A stretch of 47,171 nt of DNA, from contig PRCZ01000007.1 of NCBI GenBank assembly GCA_009903405.1, positions 1 through 47,171 on the forward strand. The letters are read 5' to 3'. This document shows, piece after piece, positions 9,063-17,988 of the stretch (its first letter is position 1; every line of letters starts with the position of its first letter). Source of the stretch: Candidatus Methanophaga sp. AG-394-G06 (GTDB lineage: Archaea; Halobacteriota; Syntropharchaeia; Alkanophagales; Methanospirareceae). The notes under the pieces were generated by a model. That model made no database searches, was not told the origin of the DNA, and saw only the letters and a list, made by a program, of their open reading frames with translations. The position numbers and the translations under genes were made by a program.

Positions 9063-11126
9063 CAAAAGCACAAGGTTTTGCAACTTATCGCGGAAGCGGC
9101 AAGAAAGAAGCAAACTGAATTGGAACTATCCTGGAATGAACTGAAGACATTGCCGGCGGAGATAGGCGAGCTAACGAACCTTACCAAGCTTGACCTATCC
9201 TATAATCAACTGAAGAGATTGCCAGCGGAGATAGGAAAGCTAACGAACCTTACCACGCTTGACCTATCCCTCAATGAACTGACGAGATTGCCGGCAGAGA
9301 TAGGGAAGCTAACGAACCTTACCGAGCTTGACCTATCCAGCAATCAACTGAGATCATTGCCGGCGGAAATAGCGGAGCTAAAAAACCTTAGCGCGCTTGA
9401 CCTATCCAACAATCAATTGAAGACATTGCCGGCGGAGATAGTGGAGCTAAAAAACCTTACCCTGCTTAACCTATCCGAAAATCCCCTGGAATCCCCCCCT
9501 CTGGATATTGCCAACAGGGGGATTGAAGCAATAAGATCTTATTTCAAATCATTGGAAGGAGAAAAACAACCATTAAACGAAGTAAAAGTGTTGTTGGTAG
9601 GTGATGGCGGAGCAGGAAAGACCTCATTGGTAAAACAAGTGTTGGGTGAAGAATTTGATAAGCATGAATCACAAACGCATGGTATAAATTTAAGAGATTG
9701 GAAAGTGGAAGAAATACATGTCCATTTCTGGGATTTTGGCGGTCAGGAGATTATGCACGCCACACACCAGTTCTTCTTATCAAAACGGAGCCTTTACCTT
9801 TTGGTTTTGGACGGTAGGAGAGACGAAAAGACCGAATACTGGCTCAAACATATAGAGAGTTTCGGCGGTGATTCGCCTATTTTAGTGGTTCTGAACAAAA
9901 TAGATGAGAATCCGAGCTTTGAAGTGAACCGTAAATTCTTACAGGAGAAATACAAGGGCATAAAGGGCTTTTTTCGTGTTTCGTGTGCTGAGGGCCAAGG
10001 AATAAAAGATTTTACCGGCGCTCTGAGCAAAGCAGTGGCAAACGTAGAGCTTATCGAAACCATGTGGCCAAAAACATGGTTCAATGTAAAGACGCAATTG
10101 GAAGAGATGACAGAAAATTTCATCAGTATTGACAAGTATAAAGAAATGTGCACGAACGAAAAGATAACAGAAAAAACTGATCAGGATACACTTGTAGATT
10201 TTCTGAACGATTTGGGCGTGATACTACATTTCAAGGATTTTGAGTTGCTAGACACGCATGTGCTAGAACCGAAATGGGTAACAAACGCCGTGTACAGGAT
10301 AATCAATTCAAAAGAATTAGCAGCGTGTAATGGCGTTTTAAAATTAGATTTATTAGATGAGATATTGAAAAAGGAAGCGGAAGACGATTATTATTACCCC
10401 TCTGGGAAATACAGGTACATCATAGATTTAATGAAGAAATTTGAGTTGTGCTATGAGATAGATAAAGAGACAGTACTGTTACCAGACCTGTTAGAAGTAC
10501 CAGAGCCCGAATTTGATTTTGACTATGGTGCGGCTTTGAAATTTGTCATTGACTATGATTTCTTACCCAGGTCCGTTATGCCGCGGTTTATAGTAAAGAT
10601 GCATAACGATATAGCGAGTGAATTGCGTTGGAGAACGGGCGTGGTGCTGGAAGAGAAAGCTTTTCGTTCTACTGCAGTTATTAAAGCAGATGAACGGGAT
10701 GAGAAAATATATATTTATGTTGATGGGGAACAAAAAAGAGATTATTTCTCCGCAATCTTATTTACTTTCCGGGGAATAAATAGAAGCTTCGAAAAATTAA
10801 AAGCAATCGAAAAAGTTCCTTTGCCGGATGAACCAGAAGTAACAGTGAGTTATGAGCATTTAATCAGATTGGAGAAAAAGGGTATTGAAGAGTTTATGCC
10901 AGATGGTTCAGAAAACGAATATAAGGTAAAAGATTTGTTGGGAACAATATACGTAGAAAAGAAGACAGAAGAAGAGATTATAACGATTTTAAGAGAACTT
11001 AAAGATAAATCGGATACTGAAGAAACTTTGCTACAAAAGGCGGAGGATGTTGTTATATTACAGCCAAACTTCATGGGGCTAGGGATAGATGTGAAAAAAG
11101 TGATTAAGAAGTTATTTCGTAAATAA
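9060..11126 (+). CDS. Roco-family protein: LRR - Roc GTPase - COR
   Basis: Five LRR-23 units (LPAEIGELTNLTxLDLSxNxLx), P-loop VGDGGAGKTS, switch II WDFGGQE, NKID, then a COR-like region. Confidence 0.95.
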   Translation: MQKHKVLQLIAEAARKKQTELELSWNELKTLPAEIGELTNLTKLDLSYNQLKRLPAEIGKLTNLTTLDLSLNELTRLPAEIGKLTNLTELDLSSNQLRSLPAEIAELKNLSALDLSNNQLKTLPAEIVELKNLTLLNLSENPLESPPLDIANRGIEAIRSYFKSLEGEKQPLNEVKVLLVGDGGAGKTSLVKQVLGEEFDKHESQTHGINLRDWKVEEIHVHFWDFGGQEIMHATHQFFLSKRSLYLLVLDGRRDEKTEYWLKHIESFGGDSPILVVLNKIDENPSFEVNRKFLQEKYKGIKGFFRVSCAEGQGIKDFTGALSKAVANVELIETMWPKTWFNVKTQLEEMTENFISIDKYKEMCTNEKITEKTDQDTLVDFLNDLGVILHFKDFELLDTHVLEPKWVTNAVYRIINSKELAACNGVLKLDLLDEILKKEAEDDYYYPSGKYRYIIDLMKKFELCYEIDKETVLLPDLLEVPEPEFDFDYGAALKFVIDYDFLPRSVMPRFIVKMHNDIASELRWRTGVVLEEKAFRSTAVIKADERDEKIYIYVDGEQKRDYFSAILFTFRGINRSFEKLKAIEKVPLPDEPEVTVSYEHLIRLEKKGIEEFMPDGSENEYKVKDLLGTIYVEKKTEEEIITILRELKDKSDTEETLLQKAEDVVILQPNFMGLGIDVKKVIKKLFRK
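9120..9500 (+). repeat. 69-nt tandem LRR-encoding repeats in Roco 1
   Basis: Near-identical units such as TTGCCGGCGGAGATAGG..GAGCTAACGAACCTTACC..CTTGACCTATCC. Confidence 0.9.
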
Positions 11127-11249
11127 TTATAGTGGGATCCTGTTTTTAGAAAAGAACGCAGTTATAGATTAGATCTATATACGAAATTCGCATATACTAA
11201 ATAGAATATACGAAAACTGCATAAGATGGGAGGCAATAAGATATTGCTT

Positions 11250-11554
11250 TAAAGATGAAGATATAGGCAAAAAAATATCCCCAAATAAAATTAGTGGCCA
11301 CACTTCATTTTATGTGGAAAAAAAACGAAAAGTTTTAAGATATGGGGGGTATATACTTTAGGATATACGGCAATCCTGTAATATCAATGAGGAGGCGATG
11401 ATGACGGCAATTCGTAAGGGAATCAGGATTATTATTTATGGGTTCACCAGGCGATCTAGTGGAAGAGCGCGCACTGTTTCATGGAATTGTTGCGGAAGTG
11501 ATGGCAAAGATGTCAAGAGGCAGGAAGGTATGATAATAAGGAGTTAAAAGCATG
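11250..11554 (+). repeat. Leader segment copy 2 upstream of Roco gene 2
   Basis: Aligns with 8760-9062, including the tail of the wHTH remnant (AAAGATGAAGATATAGGC). Confidence 0.85.
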
Positions 11555-12307
11555 GAAAATGACATGATTTTGCGTGTTATCGAGAAAGCTGCAAGAAATA
11601 AGCAAACCAAATTGGAACTATCCGGAAATCAACTGGAGAGATTGCCGGCGGAGATAGGAGAGCTAAAAGACCTTACCACGCTTTACCTGACCAGAAATCA
11701 ACTGGAGAGATTTCCAACGGAGATAGGAGAGTTAAAAAGCCTTACTACGCTTTACCTATCCGAAAATCGACTGACTTCATTGCCAGCGGAGATAGGAGAG
11801 CTAAAAAACCTTACCGAGCTTGACCTATCCGGGAATAAACTGAAGAGATTGCCGGCGGAGATAGGGAAGCTAAAAAACCTTACCTGGCTTAACCTATCCC
11901 TAAATAAACTGGAGAGATTGCCGGCGGAGATAGTGAAGCTAAAAAACCTTACCTCGCTTGACCTATCCGGGAATCAACTGAAGACCTTGCCGGGGGGGAT
12001 AGTGAAGCTAACGAACCTAACCAAGCTTTTCCTATCCGACAATCAACTGAAGACATTGCCGGCGGAGATAGAGGAGCTAACGAACCTTACCATGCTTAAC
12101 CTATCCGAAAATCAACTGAAGAGATTGCCGGCGGAGATAGTGGAGCTAAAAAACCTTACCATACTTTTCCTATCCAAAAATCCGCTGGAATCGCCACCAC
12201 CAGAAATAGCAGAACAGGGAATAGAGGCAATTTTTGAGTATCTGCGTCACCTCCCAGAGGAAGCAATAGAGCACAATGAAGCAAAGATGATCTTGGTAGG
12301 TCAATGA
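11552..12307 (+). CDS. LRR N-terminal part of a second Roco protein, ended by TGA inside the Roc P-loop
   Basis: Eight LRR-23 units, then EAKMILVGQ-TGA; the next in-frame codons read DVGKTCLAKRLIYDEF. Confidence 0.85.
   Translation: MENDMILRVIEKAARNKQTKLELSGNQLERLPAEIGELKDLTTLYLTRNQLERFPTEIGELKSLTTLYLSENRLTSLPAEIGELKNLTELDLSGNKLKRLPAEIGKLKNLTWLNLSLNKLERLPAEIVKLKNLTSLDLSGNQLKTLPGGIVKLTNLTKLFLSDNQLKTLPAEIEELTNLTMLNLSENQLKRLPAEIVELKNLTILFLSKNPLESPPPEIAEQGIEAIFEYLRHLPEEAIEHNEAKMILVGQ
11600..12190 (+). repeat. 69-nt tandem LRR-encoding repeats in Roco 2
   Basis: Eight LPAEI/LPGGI-type units with nearly identical codons. Confidence 0.9.
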
Positions 12308-12337
12308 GATGTAGGAAAGACCTGCCTTGCAAAACGA

Positions 12338-14173
12338 TTGATTTATGATGAATTCATAGAAGATAAAAGCACAGAAGGAATAGACATCTTAAAATGGGCA
12401 ATTACTGCACCCACAGCAGACGAGGAAGAGATAAAACTAAATGTATGGGACTTTGGAGGTCAGGAGATTTATCACGCCACGCATCAGTTCTTTCTCACCA
12501 AACGATCACTCTATCTACTAGTTTGGAATGCACGCAAGTCGCAGGATTATGAACATATTTACTACTGGCTGCATACAATAGAGGCTTTCGGAGAGGACAG
12601 CCCGATAGTATTAGTGCTGAGCAAATTGAACGAGCGGGACGATGATCTGAATATGAAAGAGCTAAGAGAAAAATTCCCGCAAATTGTCGGCTTATACAAA
12701 GTGGATAGCGAAGACGGAAAAGGAATTCCCACCTTGAAGGACATAATAAGTGAAACCGCCTGGCACCTGCCGCACATGCGGACTCCCTGGATCGAGTCAT
12801 GGTACAAGGTACGAGAACGATTAGAGCATGACGGACGGAATTGGATAGAATACGAAGAATTCAAGCAAATCTGCCAGTCAGAGGGATTGGATAACAAACA
12901 AACGGATATTTTAGATAAATCCCTGCACTATCTGGGCGTCATTATTCATTTCCAAGATAGATTGGAACTGCGCGACATGGTAATTTTAAATCCAGAATGG
13001 GCAACAAAGGCAGTGTATAAGATTCTGGATACGCAATCGATTTTAGATCGAGGCGGGATCTTATTGCACAGTGAATTAGACCAAATCTGGGATTCCAATA
13101 TTTATCCGCTGGATATTTTCCCAAAATTACTGGGACTGATGAAGAAATTTGAATTGGCGTTTGAACTGCCAGATAAGAAGAGCCACCTGGTTGCGGAACT
13201 ACTACCCAAAACAGAACCGGAATTTGAGTGGGATGAAACGAACAACTTGCGGTTTTATTACCGCTATGATTTTCTGCCTGCAGGAGTGATAACTCGCTTC
13301 ATTGTACTTATGCATGAGGATTTGGAGGATAAACCAGATGGGACTCATTTATGCTGGCGTGAAGGTGCGGTCTTGCAACGGGAAGATACACGTGCTCTTG
13401 TTAAGGTCATGCCACTGAAAAAACTGATTGAGATAAAGATCAATGGCAGCAGAAAACGGGAATTACTGGCTATCCTCCGCAACCAGTTTGACCACATTAA
13501 TAGTAAGATAAAAAAAGTAGCGGTTGCGCAAGAAATACCGTGTAATTGTTCAGAGGGATGCCCACATAGATTTGATTATATCCAATTATTAAATGCAGAA
13601 AACAAAGGTAAAATAACTGTTGATTGTCCAGAGAGCTGGGAAGAAGTACAGGTTTCGTTATTGTTAGACGGCTACAAAAAGAAAGAAGATAGAATGAAAG
13701 AAACAGAGGATATTTTTAAAGTTTTTAAAGAAAAAGGCATGCATGTTGAAATAAGCCCACAGATAGATGTAAATGTAAACTCTAAAGTAATCCAAAAAAC
13801 AGAAGTAGAAGCAAAAGCAAAAGCAGAAACAAATATTGAAATAAATTTAAAAATAGATTTACCTGCAATCCAAACGGAATTTCGTGAATTTAAAAGAGAA
13901 GTGACAAAATTGGATGACAAATTGGATGAAGAATTAGAAGATTTAGAAGACGATCTTTTAGAAATTACTCCTGCTTCTGAAGAAGGCAAGGTAAACAAAG
14001 CAATAAATAAATTATCGCTTTTTATGCAGAAACTAAAAGATAAAAATTCTAGATTTAGTAGAATAGTCAAAGGTACCAAAAAAGGAATAGAATTGGCACA
14101 AAAACTTGCTGTGACGTATAATAAATTTGCACAAGCGCTAGGATTAGATCCAGTCCAAGATTTATTTTTGTAA
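12338..14173 (+). CDS. Roc-COR C-terminal part of the second Roco protein, in frame with 11552-12307
   Basis: WDFGGQEIYHATHQFFL, LSKLNERDD, COR-like region, coiled C-terminus; (12338-11552)/3 is an integer. Confidence 0.85.
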   Translation: MIYDEFIEDKSTEGIDILKWAITAPTADEEEIKLNVWDFGGQEIYHATHQFFLTKRSLYLLVWNARKSQDYEHIYYWLHTIEAFGEDSPIVLVLSKLNERDDDLNMKELREKFPQIVGLYKVDSEDGKGIPTLKDIISETAWHLPHMRTPWIESWYKVRERLEHDGRNWIEYEEFKQICQSEGLDNKQTDILDKSLHYLGVIIHFQDRLELRDMVILNPEWATKAVYKILDTQSILDRGGILLHSELDQIWDSNIYPLDIFPKLLGLMKKFELAFELPDKKSHLVAELLPKTEPEFEWDETNNLRFYYRYDFLPAGVITRFIVLMHEDLEDKPDGTHLCWREGAVLQREDTRALVKVMPLKKLIEIKINGSRKRELLAILRNQFDHINSKIKKVAVAQEIPCNCSEGCPHRFDYIQLLNAENKGKITVDCPESWEEVQVSLLLDGYKKKEDRMKETEDIFKVFKEKGMHVEISPQIDVNVNSKVIQKTEVEAKAKAETNIEINLKIDLPAIQTEFREFKREVTKLDDKLDEELEDLEDDLLEITPASEEGKVNKAINKLSLFMQKLKDKNSRFSRIVKGTKKGIELAQKLAVTYNKFAQALGLDPVQDLFL

Positions 14174-14189
14174 TACATAACAATTTTAT

Positions 14190-14282
14190 AAAGACAAGAC
14201 AAAGAATACAAACAAGACAAACAAGACAACCGGAAACAAGACAAACAAGACAACACAAACAACACAAAAAAGACAAAGCAAG
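14190..14282 (+). repeat. AAGACAAAC-type low-complexity direct repeat leader
   Basis: 19-mer AACAAGACAAACAAGACAA at 14211-14229 and 14235-14253, with more AAGACAA variants; the same 19-mer recurs at 14977-14995. Confidence 0.85.
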
Positions 14283-14407
14283 ACCTGTGGTACGAAAGAT
14301 TTGGCTGGCGGGAAAATGTATTAACGACCAGGCCGAGTCCAAACCTGATAGGTCTGGAGCGAGAACGGCAAGAGCTAAAAGAATCCGTAGAGTCAGGCAG
14401 GATTTTA

Positions 14408-15193
14408 TTGATAAGAGGTGAAATAGGCACAGGCAAGACAAGTTTATTGCTCTGGTTAACGAATACACTGAAAAAGACAAATAAGACAAAACCTGTTATC
14501 CTTGAAGGCATAGAAACAAGAACAAAAGAGATTTTATTGTCTTCCTTGAGAAGACAAAGGACTTTGCGGGATAAGCTGATGCTGAGGTCGTATCCAAAGA
14601 ATCTTGTAGTGTTTTTAGACGAAGGGGAGAAGTTCCCCGAAGAGATAACCGAACATTTAAGGTTAATGTGGGACCGGAAAGACTTGTATTCAATTGTAAT
14701 AGCGACAACGGATCCCGCATTGGAGAATTTTACACCTGCTTTTAAGGACCGAATAGGAAAGACAATGGTCTTATCGTCTATAGCAAGAGGCGATCTGGTA
14801 GAAATAATAAGGAAAAGGGCGGGAGATAATAACCCTTTCACGTCCGAAGCGATGATAATCCTGGCGGAGAGATATAACTCGCCCAGACGACTCCTGGAAG
14901 GCTGTGCAGAAGTATGCATCTATTGTGCAGATGAAGGATTGGGTGAGGTAACAGAAGCTGTTGTTGAGGGATACATAACAAGACAAACAAGACAAGATGT
15001 AAGACTCTCTCCGGAGCAGCAGAAGATTGCAGATTTGGTGGGGCGAGGGGTGAATACGGTGAAGGAAATCGCGAAAGAATTGGATATGGGTGAGGCGGCA
15101 ACCAGGACACAGATAAAGCGAATGATTGAAAAAGGTTGTGTGGAGGTCGTTAGCAGTGAGCGACCAAAGAAGTATGGGTTGAAGTTGAGATAG
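14408..15193 (+). CDS. AAA+ ATPase with C-terminal winged helix (Orc1/Cdc6-like); N-terminus probably extends upstream of 14408
   Basis: Walker A GEIGTGKTS, Walker B-like LVVFLDEGEKF, ATTDP, wHTH VKEIAKELDMGEAATRTQIKRMIEKG; upstream frame encodes QDLWYERFGWRENVLTTRPSPNLIGLERERQELKESVESGRILL. Confidence 0.8.
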   Translation: MIRGEIGTGKTSLLLWLTNTLKKTNKTKPVILEGIETRTKEILLSSLRRQRTLRDKLMLRSYPKNLVVFLDEGEKFPEEITEHLRLMWDRKDLYSIVIATTDPALENFTPAFKDRIGKTMVLSSIARGDLVEIIRKRAGDNNPFTSEAMIILAERYNSPRRLLEGCAEVCIYCADEGLGEVTEAVVEGYITRQTRQDVRLSPEQQKIADLVGRGVNTVKEIAKELDMGEAATRTQIKRMIEKGCVEVVSSERPKKYGLKLR

Positions 15194-15200
15194 CTTTTAC

Positions 15201-15593
15201 TCAGTCACTAAAAATCTTTAAATTCTCCACTCTCTCGAACTCATTTATGTTATAGGTAAGAAGTGTTAAATTGTAGCAAAGACCAGTAGAAGCAATTAGA
15301 AGATCGAAATCACCAATAAGTTTACCCTGCGTCCTTAACTTCGCTCTAAGCTCTCCGAACTTCTTGCTGATTTCCTCATTTATTTCCAAAACCATAACGC
15401 CACTCAAGAAATCTTTTAAAACCGTTTCATTGGAAATAGGGTCAGCAGAGCGGTAAACGCCCTCATAAAGTTCAGCTAAAGAGATCACGCTTATTGCTAA
15501 ACCGTCCTTTTTTAATTCAAGGAGTTTCGTTACTTCTTTCTCTTTCCCATGAAGAGCATGAATTATCCAGTCGGTATCAACGAGATAATTCAT
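15201..15593 (-). CDS. vapC: PIN-domain toxin, VapC family
   Basis: MNYLVDTDWIIHAL, SVISLAELYEGVY, GDFDLLIASTGL; partner antitoxin gene overlaps its start. Confidence 0.85.
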   Translation of the reverse strand: MNYLVDTDWIIHALHGKEKEVTKLLELKKDGLAISVISLAELYEGVYRSADPISNETVLKDFLSGVMVLEINEEISKKFGELRAKLRTQGKLIGDFDLLIASTGLCYNLTLLTYNINEFERVENLKIFSD

Positions 15594-15826
15594 AACTCAA
15601 CTGCCGGTCTTTTAGTAGATAATTGTCTGCTTTTGTAAATATCATTAATCAGCTTCTCGCAGTCAATCTTCCCTTTCCAGCCCCCCATTGCCATTTCAAA
15701 AGCATCTTTTGTCTCATTTGTGACTTCTCTTATTGTTACTGTAACCTCTTTTCCCTCTTCAAGTTCCACTCTCTCCAAAGGCTTAAAAGCGCCCTCCAAG
15801 AACCTAGCCTTTATTACTTTTTCCAT
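15590..15826 (-). CDS. Antitoxin of DUF104/AF2212-like family
   Basis: MEKVIKARFLEGAFKPLERVELEEGKEVTVTI; ATG-proximal start chosen within ORF 15590-15940. Confidence 0.8.
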   Translation of the reverse strand: MEKVIKARFLEGAFKPLERVELEEGKEVTVTIREVTNETKDAFEMAMGGWKGKIDCEKLINDIYKSRQLSTKRPAVEL

Positions 15827-16030
15827 GTTTCCTGTTGCTTTTACTTTTGAAGTTTTCATATAAAAACTTGATGATCTCTTCGAGCTTTTTGCTATTTTTT
15901 TACTCATTGTCCGATTGCAAATGGCAAGCGTGGTATTCAAATCTTAAGAAATATTTTGGCAACAACCTTTCTTTGGAAAAGAAAGTTTAACCAAAGAAAC
16001 AGGTTTTCTTTTTTCTAAAAAGAAAAAGTA

Positions 16031-17002
16031 ATGAAAGCGTTAGCATTATTATCCGGCGGTTTGGATTCGATATTGGCGACTAAGCTTGTCATAGATCAGG
16101 GAATAGAAGTCGTAGCATTGCAACTTATTTTGCCATTTACAGCGGAAAAGACGGACTATGCAGGTGCAGTAGCCAAGAGGTTTGAGATACCGATTATACA
16201 TGTAGAAGCAGGAGCCGAGTATTTGGAGATAATAAGAAACCCTAAGTATGGCTATGGCTCGGGAATGAACCCCTGTATAGACTGTCATAGTTACATGCTG
16301 CGCGAAGCGAAAAGGATCGCGGAAGAAATAGGTGCCGACTTCATCTTCACGGGCGATGTTCTCGGAGAAAGACCAATGAGCCAGCACAAGAAAGCATTAG
16401 AAATAGCGGATAGGGAAGCGGGATTAGAAGGTATGGTCTTGAGACCGCTATCAGCAAAACTATTGCCAAAAACTATTCCAGAGTGCGAAGGCTGGATAGA
16501 CCGTAGCAAGCTATTAGATATAAAGGGTAAAGGCAGAAAGGTTCAGATCGCACTCGCAACGAAGTTTAATCTGGACTATCCCTCGCCTGCTGGCGGTTGT
16601 CTCCTAACAAACAAGGAATTTGCATCGAAAGTCAAGGATTTATTCGCGCATAAGGAGACAGTAACAAAGATAGATCTCGCGTTACTTAAGATAGGCAGGC
16701 ATTTTAGGCTCGCTTCGTCTAAACTCATAGTGGGTAGGAATGAAGCGGAGAATAGGCTTCTATCCGTTTTGAAGCGTCCGGAAGATTATGTTTTTGAGGT
16801 GCCTGGTTACGGAAGCCCAACAACGATTTTAGAAGGTTCTAAGAACAAAGAAGCAATTGAACTCGCAGCACGGCTGACCGCGCGATATTCTGATGCTCGT
16901 GCCGAGGAAGAGGTGTTGGTGGAATACCGAGATGGGAAAAGGAAATGGCGATTAATTGTTCCGCCTTTTGATTCTGACTCTAAAAGCGTTTTACGACTTT
17001 AG
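16031..17002 (+). CDS. MnmA/ThiI-like ATP pyrophosphatase (probable tRNA thiolation enzyme)
   Basis: PP-loop ALLSGGLDSILA; NPCIDCH; FIFTGDVLGERPMSQ; PSPAGGCLLT. Confidence 0.7.
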   Translation: MKALALLSGGLDSILATKLVIDQGIEVVALQLILPFTAEKTDYAGAVAKRFEIPIIHVEAGAEYLEIIRNPKYGYGSGMNPCIDCHSYMLREAKRIAEEIGADFIFTGDVLGERPMSQHKKALEIADREAGLEGMVLRPLSAKLLPKTIPECEGWIDRSKLLDIKGKGRKVQIALATKFNLDYPSPAGGCLLTNKEFASKVKDLFAHKETVTKIDLALLKIGRHFRLASSKLIVGRNEAENRLLSVLKRPEDYVFEVPGYGSPTTILEGSKNKEAIELAARLTARYSDARAEEEVLVEYRDGKRKWRLIVPPFDSDSKSVLRL

Positions 17003-17030
17003 CTTAGCTGCCTTTGCATTGCTAAGCTAA
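16999..17030. terminator. Stem-loop between convergent genes
   Basis: Perfect 10-bp inverted repeat TTAGCTTAGC ... GCTAAGCTAA with a 12-nt loop, at the stop of the 16031-17002 gene. Confidence 0.5.
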
Positions 17031-17079
17031 GCTAAGCAAAAAGCACACTTGCAAGTATTTAATGCTGCAGTATGTTCGC

Positions 17080-17988
17080 TCAGTTCATCATCCCTATTAT
17101 CTCGCAAGTCTTGCATATCCGTGATGCAGATGCTTCACCACATAGTTCACAGCGCAAAAGCTTTCGCTCTGTTTGCACCGCCGGCAAGAACTCAGACACT
17201 CTTGCATAGCCTCGCAACAATGAATATTTCGTCCCCGAATGCTTTCTCTCTAACTCGTTCAGCATACTCTTCACCGTGGAACGGAACGAAAGCGAAGCGT
17301 AAGGACAATGAATTGTATGTATCGGTATTCCAGCTACAAGCGCATACAGAGCAGCCTCCTTCTCATAAACGTCTCGTAACGGCTTAACTCGTGGAACGAA
17401 CTCCGCCCGACGTCCTTGCAACCGCCCTAAACGCTCAATATCGCCGCGTAGATAATTGATTAGAATCGTTTGCACTTCGTCGTCCAGATTATGGGCGGTT
17501 ACAACTTTCGTAGCGCCCATTTCCTTCGCCTTTACATCTAATATCCGCCGTCTCAGGACGCCACAGAACGTGCACGGCGCCTGGTCGAACCCTTTCGCCA
17601 CGATTTCGTCCAGTGTAAATCCAAACTCATGTGCGAAAGAATAAATAAAACAGTCGATTTCTAATTCCTTTGCCACCCTTTCCGCATTTCGTAGTGTTGC
17701 CGAACGGAATCCTTTTATGCCCTCATCCACGGCAATTGCAAAGAATTCTAAATCGTTTCGATCATGAAAAATCTTCTCCTTTAGCATATACAAAAGGGCT
17801 GAACTATCCTTCCCCCCGCTTAATGCTACTGCAATTCTATCTCCATACTCTATCATCAACTGCTTCCGCATCGCCTTTTTCACTTTCCGCTCTACAGCAG
17901 CAATAAAATGTGGTTCGCATAAGTGCAGCCCCGAATATCTCTGATATATTATTGCAGGGTTCGTGCATTTGCCTCTACTGCATCTCAT
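17080..17988 (-). CDS. tRNA 2-thiolation protein, TtuA/Ncs6/CTU1-like
   Basis: N-terminal zinc site CSRGKCTNPA..C..H, PP-loop ALSGGKDSSALL, CTFCGVLRRR, TAHNLDDE, C-terminal CELCGEASASRICKTC. Confidence 0.9.
   Translation of the reverse strand: MRCSRGKCTNPAIIYQRYSGLHLCEPHFIAAVERKVKKAMRKQLMIEYGDRIAVALSGGKDSSALLYMLKEKIFHDRNDLEFFAIAVDEGIKGFRSATLRNAERVAKELEIDCFIYSFAHEFGFTLDEIVAKGFDQAPCTFCGVLRRRILDVKAKEMGATKVVTAHNLDDEVQTILINYLRGDIERLGRLQGRRAEFVPRVKPLRDVYEKEAALYALVAGIPIHTIHCPYASLSFRSTVKSMLNELERKHSGTKYSLLRGYARVSEFLPAVQTERKLLRCELCGEASASRICKTCEIIGMMN

Noticed and set aside
9120-12190. CRISPR-like array
   Set aside because: Regular 69-nt spacing is the coding periodicity of LRR units; no palindromic repeat with unique spacers.
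12305-12307. TGA as selenocysteine codon
   Set aside because: The position corresponds to a P-loop Gly, no selenoprotein homology, and no SECIS evidence seen; nonsense mutation or error is simpler.
14067-14919. Long minus-strand Cys/Leu/Ser-rich ORFs (LSCLSCLFCLV...)
   Set aside because: Antisense of the AAGACAAAC repeats and the AAA+ gene; composition artefact.
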